Below, piece after piece: positions 52,040-63,853 of a stretch of DNA of 64,000 bases. Every line of letters starts with the position of its first letter. Position 1 is the first letter of the stretch. The notes below the pieces were generated by a model that ran no database searches, was not told the origin of the DNA, and saw only the letters and a list, made by a program, of their open reading frames with translations. Source of the DNA: Helopsaltes ochotensis (lineage: Eukaryota; Chordata; Aves; Passeriformes; Locustellidae); assembly GCA_013400155.1 (NCBI GenBank), contig VXBM01000129.1, positions 1,140,963 through 1,204,962 on the forward strand, in the 5' to 3' direction. A program made the translations under genes and the position numbers.

Positions 52040-53035
52040 ACATTTATCTGCCCTCGCTGTGCCCGTTAACATCCGGGAGGGTTTATCAAGGAACAAACAG
52101 GACACACGCACAGTGCCTGGTCCTGCAGCGCCCATCCCCACAAACTCTCCTCAGTGAGCTGACCCTGCACGCATCGATACCATCACCCCTACGGATACCG
52201 ACACCTCAGTCCATCTCTCTGAATTCCAGAACCCTTCCTCCTCCCCAGCCCCTGTGCCTCCGGAGCAAATCCAGGCATTACCACCCTCACAGCCCTCCAC
52301 CCCGGGCTCGTAAGGCACCGCACCAGCATCTGCAGTGCTTTCGGGGAGTTTCTCCTCTCCCTGCCGCCGCTCCGGCTCCCTTCGACAGCAAGCGGCTTCG
52401 CGTGCGACTTTGCAATCTGAGAATGTGAACCAGCCGGCAGGACACCGGGGTAAATATAAATCTGGCGCTTACCCACAGGCAGTCCCTCGCAGTCTGACAT
52501 CGTGGAGCAGTCCTCCTCACCGGGGGCTGAGGAAAACCACCGCAGGACCGCAAGGGCAGGTCCTTCCCTTTGCAAAGGCGAGGGGGAAAATATCTAACAG
52601 TTTACAGCCACCCTTCTCTTGCACTCCACATCTACCCACCCAGAGAGCTGTAGCAACAGTCCCGTCCCTGCCTTCTCATTATGGGATGTAAAGATAAGAA
52701 TGTGCTTTTGTGCCAAAAGAGTGTGCTATTGGTGGATAAATTTGTTGTCATCCCTCCCCTTCGCAGAGTTTCCTCTTTAATGTCACAGAGGCACATTACC
52801 CTGTCGGAAAGGCCATCGAATATTTATGAAACGGCTTTTAAGAGCTAAGCCGCAAATCTGCGCGGGGGAACAGAGCTAATTGCAGAGCGGTGGGGTTGGG
52901 GTTGGTGCTGGGAGCCACCCCGCAGGGCTCTCCTGTTGCCGGGGGGCTGCGGGGGGAGCTGATGCCTGGGGGATGGCTCTGACATCTCGCTCCGTGCCTT
53001 CTCCTTCTGCAGGGTCCGAGTACCAACACTGTTAC
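52040..53035. promoter_or_regulatory. Second CpG island with promoter-like core
   Basis: CpG-rich blocks at about 52040-52570 and 52840-53035 flank an AT-richer core at 52680-52840. The core contains GCTATTGGTGG at about 52727-52737 (a CCAAT box when read on the minus strand), and a TATTTATG and TTTTAAGA pair near 52820-52842 that could serve as TATA-like boxes on the plus strand. This layout would suit a single or two-way promoter. On the minus side a good ATG with a splice donor follows about 230 bp downstream. On the plus side only a splice acceptor-like CCTTCTCCTTCTGCAG near 53000 is seen. A regulatory role is inferred from composition. Confidence 0.6.
52473..52500 (-). CDS. Candidate first coding exon (unidentified, start to first donor)
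   Basis: On the minus strand an ATG at 52500-52498 has A at -3. It is followed by 28 nt reading MSDCEGLPV plus one base, ending at 52473, and then a strong GTAAGC donor. It lies in a CpG island, about 230 bp downstream of a CCAAT box on the same strand, a normal arrangement for a vertebrate first exon with a 5' leader of 100-200 nt. An upstream in-frame ATG at 52575 would add 25 residues; I prefer the inner start because of its context and the donor. I do not recognise this N-terminus. The gene would continue to lower coordinates, in phase 1, but none of the other candidate exons joins it cleanly: that at 33040-32902 meets a stop in the required phase. A chance ATG-donor pair in GC-rich DNA is possible. 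Confidence 0.3.
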
Positions 53036-55714
53036 AAGGGGGGCAGAAACCAGGGTGTATCTCTTTAAGGGAGAAAAAAAAAAAGGTCTTTGTTTATATT
53101 GTAATATCTGAGAAATTGTTTTGTGGCACTGTTACCAAAGGCTGTTTCGTAGTTTACAATAATATTGTGAGCGCAGATTTCTCAGTAACTTCATGACTTT
53201 TCTTGCTTAAAACATGCCACTTTAATGTCAGTTTAGTGGCTGCTCCTACAACTTTTTTTTTTGATTGTTGAAAATGTTTATGTGGGATTTGTTTGATGTG
53301 AGATTCCCAGACTCCCAGACAGTGGAGAGTACCCCTGCACACTGGTGTGCTCATTAGGCACCTTAATGAAGTGCAAGCAAAGGCTCTGGCAGCGTCAGAG
53401 CCAGGCTGGGCTTGGCAGAGACGTGCAGGACCTGGTGGGAGCCTCAGAACTGGGGGGGGTGCTGATTTGCTGCCACTTTTTCTCCCGGGAACAGTCTGGG
53501 CTCTGCCTGGCTCAGACCTTTAGTGTCTGAGCCCTTCACAAATGTCAGGGTTTTGGACCCAGAGACAGAAGGAGGGCTGGGAGGAGGCAAGGGGTGCTCC
53601 ATGCGGGGCGTTCTCTGGGAAGCACTTCCAGACCACATGGCCAGAGACAGCACCTGGGGGAAATGAGGCATACCTTTCTGCAAGATGCCTTGAAGAAAAA
53701 AAAGCATAAATTACATTAATTATACTAGGAGCTCAGGGTGCCCAGCACCTCTGAAAAATTTGGGCTGTTTTTACTTAGATGCTTCAGTCTAAGCACCCAA
53801 AGGCTGACACTGCTGGCTCTGCCTGAGCTCTCTCTGAAGAGAAGCCTTTTAATACTCTGCTGGTTACTCAGCAGCACAGCTAGCCATGGATTCAATTCAG
53901 GATGTCAGGCCTGTGACTAAGAAGCAAAAATAGCTGCAAAAGTAGACTGTGACATGTTCCCGAAACCATTCCTCGGGCTGCCTACACAGGGCTGGGCAAG
54001 CAGAGCCAGAAGTGTCCGGTGGCCACTGGGGCTGGCCAGCGTGAGGATCTGTTGGCACAGCTCTGTCAGGGCAGCCCTTGTCAGTGCCTGCTTCTCGATC
54101 TGCTCATGCAACACACATGGACATATTCACTGGTGTAAGGCTCACCTGGAGGGCAGCTCTGAGGAGGCAGAGCCGCAGGCTGTGCTCTCTGCCAAAGAGG
54201 CTGTACAAGGAGGAGAAGTGCAGGGCATCATGCCTGACTTCTCCATCCTGCTGCCGCCCACAGCCTCAGGGAGTGACCACTAGCTATTCTGGCAGTCAGA
54301 GAGATGTCGGGTCTCGATGTCTGGGAAAGGAAGAAGGCCTAAAACCAGACTGGGGGACTTTTCTTGCGTTGTCATCTGACTGCAGAAACATATTGCTCCA
54401 ATGTGTGAGAATCAAAGCTTTCTTAGCTCGACTGTGAAAATGCAGGCTCCCAGCTCTGCAAGCATTTACGTGCCAATTTAACTTCAAGCCCCACTGAAGT
54501 TCCTGGAACTGCTCACAGTTATAAACACATGCATAAGTATTTGCAGGATTAAGGGCTCACCATTCCTCCTTGTATTTGGAGCAAACAGCTGCAGCTGGTT
54601 TTGAAGTTACCTCTCGCAGCTGTGTGCTGGTGCTGCTCCACTGAAGGTTAGAGCCCTCTAGCAGAGCTGGACAAGTGCCTGCAGGGAAGGCATGCCAAAT
54701 CCCAGGCTGGTGTCTCATCCATCTCATCCTCCAGAGGAATTTAAGAAGCCTCTGCCTCAGTAACCCCCATCACATTGTCCATGGCCGTGTCTGCTGCAGG
54801 TGGTCGGCATCTTCTGGGAGAGGGGCAGAGAAGCCAGCAGAGAAGACTGAGGGGGAAGGACAAATACATCTTAAACTATTACAGCAAACTTGGCAAGAGC
54901 TCATCTGCCAGAGCCCTTACTAGGATTTGGTCTTGGGAAAGCTCTTCAGTGAAACACTACAGCGGGTCAAAAGTTGAACAAATCAGACCTAATTCTTACA
55001 ATGATACTCACAAACAAACACCTTCTTTTGATGTGGATACTTCAATCAAAAAATTAGCTTTGATCCCTGGATACTTTAGTTATAATGGTGGGTTTTGATA
55101 AATTATAAGATTTTTTTTCCTTTGATTAGGACAGAGTATTTCTTTTAGCTTCCCCTGGTACTCAGCCTGAAAAGAGAAGAGCTATGTTTGCTCCTGGAAA
55201 AAGGCCAAGCCTGAAAAATTTAAGTCTGACAGAGAAAGTTTTGGGCATTTATGAATAAACCTGGCATCTGTCATGGCAAAAAAAATGGCAAAAGTCAAAA
55301 ATTGAAATAAACAAAAGGCGAGAGGTAAAGCACATTATTTCAGCAGGTATTAAACTAACATGAGAAATGGGCTAAATATTTGCCAATAACTGCTCTCACT
55401 TAGGCTTTCCAGGGAACTGGAAGGATGCTTATCCCTCAACACGCAGAGAAAACCATCTATAAATCTCTCTGCCTCATTCTACTCCCTGACAGACAGCCAT
55501 CTGCATAAATCCGTGACAAGGACCATGAGTGGGGTAGTAAACGCAATGTATGGAAGGAAGTCACTGGAGTATTTCTTAAAAAATTATTTTCCTGGAACAT
55601 TTAGTCTCCTGTGGAAGACAGTTGCATTTTCCTCAAGCACCTTGAAATACTTCAGCATTTGCTATGGTGTCCCTTCTCTGGAGATTTCCAGGAAGAATTA
55701 CCTGCCCAGGAATA
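53036..55714. other. Non-coding stretch
   Basis: No gene supported. Open frames at 53.95-54.44 kb on the plus strand overlap each other and lack splice support or domains. Confidence 0.5.
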
Positions 55715-55780
55715 TTGTGGATGTCCCATCCCTGGACATGTTCAAGGCCAGTCCTGACAGCACAAAGGGTTTTGAGATAC
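55715..55780 (+). mobile_element. CR1 LINE fragment
   Basis: GTGGATGTCCCATCCCTGGA, CATGTTCAAGGCCAG and GGGTTTTGAG correspond to the conserved CR1 phrase (atgccccatccctggaagtgttcaaggccag ... gggctttgag) just upstream of the 3' end. Both outer limits are decayed. Confidence 0.65.
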
Positions 55781-58700
55781 AAAAGCCCTGGAGTTGAGTT
55801 GATATGTGTGGGGAAAGAGGTTATATTTGGGGAATACCTGGGAGCAGGGCACCTACCATGACGCAAGTACCCAGTCGCCTTAGAACCCAGATACTGTCAC
55901 CTACACGAGTAAGACACATAGTGGAACTTTGTTTCTCACCCACAGGTTTACACATCCCATCTGATCTGTGCCTGATCTAAGTGCCTAAATATCATGGAAA
56001 ATCTGGGCTTTAAGATTTCAAATCCCATGGGGAGGTCATACTTTTCCCTGGGACCTGACTGACAGCAATCTGTCTGTGAAAAGAACCTGATCCACCTGAG
56101 AGCTCTCAGCTGGACCAGAGCTTTTGCTATTGCTGACTTGCCTCTGGCTCAGCCATGCATGGAGCCAGCCTCATCCAAACCTCACAGGAAAAGCAGGAGC
56201 GGTGCTACCCACTGTGGGATCTCGGGCTGCCTGCTGACATTACTGGTGGAAGGGCTTTGCTAAGCTCAGCACTGCTGCAGGGGCACGGGTGGGTTGTTCT
56301 GCCTCCCTCTGCCTTTCTCTCTCCTGACAGAGGGAAACCATGAGAAGAGAGAATTATTTCTTTAGCTAACCAAGTCAGATCTGATTATTAAATCTGCAAT
56401 TTTCCGTGAGATTGAAGCAAGCGCCTTACTGCCCGCTTCGACAGGCATTTATATCTCCCATCAGCGTGATTTCCACGCAGTTTAAGGAGAGAATGGCTGA
56501 AATGCGCTTCTCCCTTCTAATTTATGCAAATTCCCTTGGGCTTTTTCCTGCCGTGTGAAGAGATTTCTGACTGTTGTGTACGGAGGATTCACAGCCCGGG
56601 GAGGGGGAGGGGAAGGACAGGGCTGCAAGAGAAACCACAGGCTGATATAAGCAAGTTGGCATCAGGACGTGGATGACCTTCTCTCAGAGCACTGAAGAGC
56701 CCAAAATGTTAGGAATTTGTTAGCTAAGACACGGGTTTTTTCCCCCCTTGAAAAGCCCTGCAGTCGTGGGGATAGGGTGTGCCTTTCTGTATTCTAACGT
56801 AAGGGGTAAAATCAACCCCAGATTTTGGATTGTGCCCAGTTGAAGGGCAGAGAAACAAGAGGGGAGCATGCTGGCTGGCCAGCCCCACTGCCAGCCCCAC
56901 ATCTCCTGAGTCACTGTCGGGGTCTTGGTGGGGTCCCAGATGTACCTGTGGGATCAATGGGCCAAATGCAGGGCCAGTGGGATGCTGTGCCATGAGTACA
57001 CACAGCAGAGAAATAAGCTGTTGGTCAGATGGGCTTGAACCTCTGTACACCATCAGCAGAAGGGAAAGCAAGCAGGCTCAGCAAGAAGCAGGGCACCCAG
57101 GAAGTCCCAATTATTGGGATTTCGTTTCATTATTGTTTTCTGACACATTCTCTTCGCATTTCAACTTGATGGATGGGGAGTGTAATAATGCAACTTCAAG
57201 AGGAGCCGATGCTCTGACAAGATCTCATGTGGGTTCATGCAGAGATGGAAGAGTGAGTAAAAATAGGCAAGATACAGCTGACAGCTAAAACAGCCCTCTA
57301 GGAAGCAACAAATATAAAAGTAATAGCAGCTCCCCAAAATAACTAGGCATGTCATAATTTTACATTTATCTCTATTTTTTTATGTTATTAGCAGGATTTT
57401 CACTAGTAAAAATTGAATCTGAGCTTTGTATTCAAGAAAGGAAATGTCTCCATCATCTCCTCTGATGTCACCCCAGAGAGAAGATTAGAAGATTAACTAT
57501 GTCAGGTGACACAATCCAGCAGCAGGGAAAATAATTTTGCACATTCAAAAAGAAAATGGGGGAGAAATTCCAGCTATCTCCAAGAAATGCGAACCTTAGC
57601 AGTGATAATTGCTGGCTCAAAGAGGAAACACTTTATGCAAATGTGTAAATATACAGTAAATAAAATAAGAAGATCAAAGATTCAGAAGAGGATTTATCGA
57701 TCTTAAAGAAGAAATTAATTGATAGTCTGAATCCTGGTGGCATTTTCATCCCATCTAATTTATAAAAGGTTGAGTTCTCTGAGGGGAGTTTTGAAAGACC
57801 ACTGCAATGATATGAAGAAAGAAAAAAACTACATTTGAAAGACAAAACTGGCTTCTGAGCAGCCACAGTCCTTGCTGACAATGTCTTTTGACACTCTGAG
57901 CCAAAATGAGCCTGCTATGGCCCTCAAGTGAAATGCATTTGCACAAGGATGGAGAAAAGGTGAGCATGACAACGTGAGCCCAGCTTCTGGCATCTGCTGA
58001 CAAACATGAGTGGCTCTTTGCTGGCCAGCTCTGCAGGAGTCACCCAGCACAGGGGACGTAGGCCAAAGCTCTTTTCCCATCAATACATGGCAGAATTCCA
58101 TGCTGTAATTGCAGTTATTGGCATTCCTTCTGCAGAGGTTTCAGGTGCTACTGAATTGTCTCCCAGTGAACATAAAAAGCCAAGAGGAATAATATGATTC
58201 TGTCTGATCTTGCTGCTGTTGGGTTTAAGGGCACTCTGGCTGTTTATTTTACTGGGTTTGAGTCTTGCACAGATGAGTGAAGCTGCATTTGCTCTGCACA
58301 GATCTGGTAGGAAAAAGCGTTGAGCCCTTAAAGTAAATATTACAGTTTCATGTGGTGGGTTTGAGGAGAAGGTGAGAGCCTTGCAAACCTGATTTGGCAG
58401 CTGCAGAAATAGCACTCAGGCAAACAGATGGTCTCTGCAAGGAGGGAATTCTTTAAAAGATTCACAGATTAATGAGCTCTGCCCGGATTTTAGTGGCTCC
58501 TACCAAAATTCCTATAAATCAGTCTAACTGGACAGGGAGGAGGTGGAGACAAGAGGAATCAATAACTTGCCTAGAGAGCTGGTATATCTAAGGTTAGCTG
58601 ACAAAGGCTTCAGGGCTGGAAAATCTCGAGAGCAATTACAGAGGCAGAGTGTAATTCTTTAGGAAGGCAAAAGCCACAGCGTTCATCATGTACTATCAGT

Positions 58701-59920
58701 GCTCTGGGGACTAATTGCTGCTGCCTGTGATCAAGGATGTCAGTTTGGTGATAAAGGAAGGTGAGGTGTCAGCTACGCTGAATTATTGGCCCATCCTAGG
58801 AACTCTGAAATTTGTTTTGAGGGAGTGAAAGCATCCTCTGTCCACTGCAGGTCAGAGAGAGATCACACCTTGGCCTACCTTCACTAGAAGCAGCCCCAGA
58901 GAGCACATAACCAAGGCAGAATATTTACAACAGCCAAACACAGCCCTACCTTCAGACAAGTTACATCTCATTTCCATTCTCATCTCCAAGACGTTCTCCC
59001 TGCTCTGTGCTATGTCAAGCACAGAAAGATGTTTTCATCAAGCTGAAAATAAGATGTTAAAATTGTCACTGGCCAAGGTTAGCCACAACAGGAAACCAAG
59101 AGGTCAGGCTTTCATCCCAAATTTGGAGCAGGAGCAAACTATGCTTTTGGGAATGACCAGCAACAGAAACAGAGCACCAGAGAGATCTGATCTGATAATT
59201 GTCCAGCTGATCATCTGTCCAGCTGATTTCCTCTAGCAAAGCAACTGCTGTCCCCAGAACACTGAGTGAAGGTCTGCCATGCTAGGAGACAGAATTGATT
59301 AAGAAATCGATAATGGAATCAGAGATGAACAGCAGGGGAAATTATTCATTCAGGTGTCTAAGAAGTTTGTAACATGGTGCCCTTTACAGCCCACTTTCAT
59401 TTGCTTTCCTGCAAACATTGGTCACTAGTGTTTGACAGCGGGAACGATCTGGGAGGAGTTTCCATCCTTAGTCACTTGGAGCCGCCTCCGTCTTATAATA
59501 AACACATCACAATTAACGGAAGTGGTGACCTTGTTGGCAATTTCTGAAAAGAGGACAAGACTCCTTGGGAACAGTGAATCAAGCAGATTATTACCACTTA
59601 AGTAACCTCTCTAAGTCACGTTGTGGGTGAGGCATGCTGCTGGGGTAAAAGGAAAGCTTGCTTGTGACTGCTTAAATAGCACGTAAGTAATTTTTTCAAA
59701 CAATTTTCATTGTTTGAAATTAAATTAAATTTGGTTTAAGTTTTATGATATTGTTGTTTTTTACTACAGGCATCTCCAACTGTCTCATGAAGAAATTCAA
59801 GACTGCCTTGGTGTGGTCAGACTCCTGGCTTTGGGGTGGGAAGCCTGGGCTAAGATGCAGAGTAGGGACTGCCTTGGAGCTGAGCTCAGGATCCTGACTG
59901 GAATCAGAATCCCCCCCTGC
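55781..59920. other. Non-coding stretch with possible regulatory elements
   Basis: No gene supported. Besides the octamer segment at 56385-56600, the part at 59430-59620 is complex and non-repetitive and could be a conserved element. The near-perfect duplication TGTCCAGCTGAT lies at 59200-59228. Confidence 0.45.
56385..56600. promoter_or_regulatory. Candidate conserved regulatory element with octamer site
   Basis: The segment is complex, non-repetitive and contains a perfect POU octamer ATGCAAAT at 56524-56531 next to TAATTT, plus scattered CpGs (GCTTCGACAGG, CAGCGTGAT, CCGTGTGAAG) outside any CpG island, where they are usually lost unless constrained. This texture is typical of developmental enhancers. 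Conservation itself was not tested. Confidence 0.25.
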
Positions 59921-60022
59921 CAGCAGGGAGATGGGGAAATCCTGGAAGGGGGTTAAGTGACTTCCCTGGGGTCATCCTGTGAGTTTGTGGCATGGTGGAA
60001 GGGGAGCCTGGCCCCTGTTCCA
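59921..60022 (+). repeat. Ancient MIR-type SINE fragment
   Basis: GGGAGATGGGGAAATC, GGGTTAAGTGACTTCCCTGG, GGTCATCCTGTGAGTTTGTG and GCATGG line up in order with the MIR/MIR3 core (gatgaggaaac ... ttaagtgacttgcccaaggtcacacaggaagtctgtggc). Confidence 0.7.
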
Positions 60023-60318
60023 CAAGAGGCAAAGGAAAACATTCACTAAATCAGTCAGTTTGGAGTGCTGCCTGCATGGAAGCCTAATTTGCTTATTGTT
60101 ATAAAAAAAATAAAAGAGAAAAAATATCTGTTTCCATTCAAAGCTCATGAACACTGTAACAACCTTTATTCTTCTTTCTTATTAAAAGTGTGAATGTATG
60201 GAAAAATATTTTTGTGGGGTGGGCTGATCTGGCACTGATCTCTTGGGGTTTTGGACAGTACAGCTGCTGCAGGACTGCTGGAAATGGAGCTTTAAGTGTG
60301 TGACATCCTTTCACTTAC

Positions 60319-60487
60319 CCAAAACCTCTGCCTCAGTGCACTAAAGTACTGCAGCTGGTCCAGGAGTGCCCTTTGGACACTTGCCAGCCTGGCTGCAGCT
60401 GCTGCATCACCACAGAGCTGTGGCAGCTTTGTGATCTGCTTGGTGTCCACCTGGCTGCTCTCTGGTAAGCTGCAATCACTTCTGAAA
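60319..60487 (-). CDS. Candidate internal coding exon (unidentified)
   Basis: On the minus strand a frame open from about 60549 ends exactly in phase at AGGTTTTGG followed by a consensus GTAAGT donor beginning at 60318. Acceptor-like AGs in frame lie just before 60487 (ATATTTCAG), 60481 and 60469, giving exon lengths of 169, 163 or 151 nt; the first has the better context. The peptide includes QVDTKQITKLPQLCG, an Ala-rich DAAAAARL turn and ALLDQLQYFSALRQRFW, a composition and heptad-like leucine spacing suited to an amphipathic or coiled-coil helix. Codon choice is vertebrate-like, with CTG, CAG, AAG and GAC common. The reverse strand is also open here, which weakens the case. I know no protein that it matches, and no neighbouring exon was found to join it. 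Confidence 0.3.
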
Positions 60488-63400
60488 CTGAAATATCTTA
60501 CAACCACTCTTGAGATACGCAGCAGTCCAGCAGCAAGTGCTTCTCTCAATACATGAGCAAATGTCCCGGCCTGCCCTGGGAGCTGGAGGCATTCAGGAAG
60601 TCCAGATCAAATATTTTATGCTTTAATATTGGAGCGACAAGCTCCCTTCCAATTTCTTAATTGGATGCATGGAGCTGCTTTTTCATTCTTTCTCTCCAAT
60701 TCTGATCCTGGGAGAATGTGGGGATGGAATTTTGCCCTCTGCCTTTCCTGCACACAGGCACTGTACCCTTGCTGGAGTAGTGAGGCCAATCCCAGCATTC
60801 TCACATGCAGTTAAACAAACCTAAGGACTCTCATCTCAGTGCAGAGGCAGGGTTGTCTCTGCCTCTCAACATTCCCCAGGGCTGCCTCTTGCAGTTCTCA
60901 GTGATGCCTCGTCCATACTGTGTCCTTACTCTCCTTCAGCACAAATCCAAGCCGTTATTTCTGCTTTGTCTCAGATCCGTTCCTCATCAATCACTTTATT
61001 AATCCACAGAAATAACAGGAATTAGAACTAGCAGGTGAAAGCTTGCCTCTGAAAACATGGTTTACTGCTAATCAACAGGGCTGGCACATAAAATCGTCAT
61101 TGTATGTGCAGAGCAGATCCAGATGTGCTGAAGGGCCATCCTCAGGCCATCACCGCAGCAGCTAATGTGCACTGATCAGGGATCCTGGCTTTCTTGAAGT
61201 ACAGTATCAGTGTATAGTTAGTCATATTTTATTGCAATATTATACTTAAAAGTTACTAAATCTCGTTGATGACAAGATGTTCAACTTCCGTGGAATAGAC
61301 CAGAGAACCCCAGAGGCTGCAGACCTGAGAATTAAACCACCATTGATATTCTTTTCCTTTAATTTAGAAAGCAGTAGAAGCCTAAGAGAAATTTGGCTCG
61401 CAGCAGAACCCACATCTAAGGAAATTCCACGTATGGTCAAATGTCAAGTTGTTTCTCTTGCAAAGGGCAGTGTGGCAATTGTATTTCCATTTGCAGAGAA
61501 GTTTTTCCTTTGAGCTGAGTTTTTCAGTGGGGGAAGGGAAGAGAGAGAAAGCAAAGTGAGCTTTTCCTTTCAGCATACATGCACCCAGAAATCTGGCTGT
61601 TCATTTTTAAAAGGTCATGGCTCCCTTCCCTGCTCCTCCCTGTGGTACAGCCAGGCCAGCCACACCTTTGCCAGATAAAAGTTAAGCCCTTGGAAAGGCA
61701 CACAGTGCTTGGCACTGAAATAACCAAGATTCCCATCCACCTATCTAGTGGCACAGTTTGTCCAAGTGCTGTCTTGCCATTTAAATCTTCTTTTTCGTTG
61801 CTGTTTCCTCAAGAAACAAGATTTGCACGGTGCCTTTGGTAATAAATCCTCGTCCCATGTTCCTAGTTCCAAGTAAAAATGAGGTTCACGGGGCATTAAA
61901 GTTCCTACAGCTTCCAGAAAGCATCTGGGACTCTTTAAAGAGGAGAAATTGGAGTAGTTAAGTATGCCTGGTCCATACTGTGAAGAAGCAGGTGGCAGTG
62001 TGACCCACAGCCACCGTGTGTGGCCAGGGTGGCTGTGCAACACGCACAGAGCCCCAGAGCTGCCCTGCAGGTGCCACCTCTGTCCCTGCCAGTGGCACAG
62101 ACAGGGTTACACGGACACAAGAAGAGGGTGGGGATCCAAAATAGGAGGCTGGAGTGTCAGGCACTACTGCAGGGGGCTGCTGGAGGGGCCATGGGCAACT
62201 GCTGTGATGTGCTGGGCATGCCAGAGAGCCTGGGGTGTAAAAACGGAGCCGTTGCAGCTGAAAAAAAATAGGGAGAAGCAAGCCAGTGTTCACTAGCAGT
62301 GCAGGGGTTCAGGGTCTGTCCCTAGCAGCCATCCTGCCCAGGGCCCACTGCCCACTGATGCCCTGACCCACAGGGCAGAGCTTCATCTCACGCCCTGTAG
62401 GGTTCAGCCCTCTCAGGAGGAAGCTGAAAACACATCTCTTTGTTTCTCGAGCTACTTTTATCATCTTCACCTTCCTCCCTGACCTTCCTGCCTCCACTGT
62501 CCTCCTGCTGCTCTGCTCAGAGGAGGGAGGCACAGCTTCCCCAGCTGTGAATCCTCCTCCCTGGCCATTTCACTGCTTTGCCAGGTCATCACCCATCTCA
62601 GAGAAGAGCCCCGAGCTCTCCTTGCTCTCATTTTCATTTTCCCTGCTTGCTGCTATTTATTGCTTTGCGGTATTCAGGGGAGGAATGCAGCCTGTCCCAG
62701 GGAAAGGGCTGCCGCTGCCAGGACTCAGCAGGCTAAGTTTAGTTCCTGGCTCTGCCAGGGATCACCTCTCGAACACTAATCAAAGATTAGATTTCTCCCT
62801 GCCTCAGTTTCCCTCTGTGGACAGCAAAATTCCCTCTTGTAACCTGCCTCGGGTGGGAGCTTATACAATTATACAAGTTGTTCCCACTGCTCCTGTCTCT
62901 GGAGCTCCTGCCCTGGCCAAGATCTCAGGGTACTTTTATACTCAGTATAATCATGGTAAGTTTTCATCAAGGTCTTGTTACACTTGTGTTATGAAACACA
63001 AAAATACTAACTAGAGCCTAATTATAGATCTTCACAATATGCCTTTTTATTCTGTATGCAATTCCATTTAATTAGTTGTAATTCTCTAAGAAAGAAAATT
63101 ACTTTGGGATTATTCTCATAATTCTGAATATTGATGTGAGAGCTGATGTGGCCATAAACAGTCTGTCAGTGTTAGAGCAGTTCCCGCAGGTTTCCCTGGA
63201 AGAAGTCAGTCTTTGGAGGTGTAACCAGAACTACTCTTTCATTGTAGGAATGAAATGACAGGAGTCTATGAGCAACAAGAAAAGAAAACCCTCTGTGTAT
63301 GAGCTGAAGGCTCAGCTTGATGCTGTCTCTTTAAAAATTTGCTCAAATAATACATTAAAAGGCAAACCTCTTCTATCACATACATATTTCATCTGCACCT

Positions 63401-63765
63401 TGGAACTGTAATTAATGGCACAGGAGGCTTCATTTGACAAGCTGTCCTCAGGGCAGACTTTTTACTTCTATCTACATCAACAGTGCTCTCTGCTACTGTT
63501 TCCCTTGGCAAAACTCCTCAGCGTCACCCTGCTCCATAGCAGGGAGGAAAGCAGATGTGAGGCTAATCCACGTTTCTCTCTCCATTGATGAATACTTCCC
63601 TCAGATACAATAGGAGTAAAGAGAATAATTTTTCAAAGATGGAAGAAGACGTGTGGGGAGACACACAGCAGGAGGTGAAGAGAAAACGCCTGTTTGTAAA
63701 GCCTGCCTGCTGTGTGAAATGATCAATGCTAATTCAAACTGAATACGATCGAAATGAAACACCAA
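60488..63765. other. Non-coding stretch
   Basis: No gene supported. A good pyrimidine tract and acceptor at about 61365 (plus) precedes an open stretch to 61513, but no donor is convincing. The plus-strand open frame at 62547-63014 contains a MIR-like SINE and so is unlikely to be coding, although a GTAAGT donor-like site lies at about 62955. TTAATTAG homeodomain cores occur at about 63069-63076. Confidence 0.45.
62795..62828 (-). repeat. Short MIR-type SINE fragment
   Basis: CCTGCCTCAGTTTCCCTCTG and TGGACAGCAAAAT match the reverse complement of the MIR block (gatgaggaaactgaggc). It is short, so the call is moderate. Confidence 0.45.
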
Positions 63766-63853
63766 GGGCCAAATTAGTCCCTGGTGCAGCACCAGTAACC
63801 CAAAGGCAGACGATTTCATTTCACTGAACTTGTGCCAGGAGTGAACTTGACCC
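63766..63853. repeat. Ancient inverted-repeat element, 88 bp
   Basis: GGGCCAAATTAGTCCCTGGT at the left and the reverse complement of GGGTCAAGTTCACTCCTGGC at the right form imperfect terminal inverted repeats around a decayed centre. The same ends occur at 25694-25765 and near 25285. It may be a small foldback or miniature DNA element of early amniote age; I cannot name the family. Confidence 0.6.

Noticed and set aside
62547..63014. 155-codon plus-strand open frame ending near a GTAAGT
   Set aside because: It contains a MIR-like SINE fragment in reverse and has no recognisable domain.
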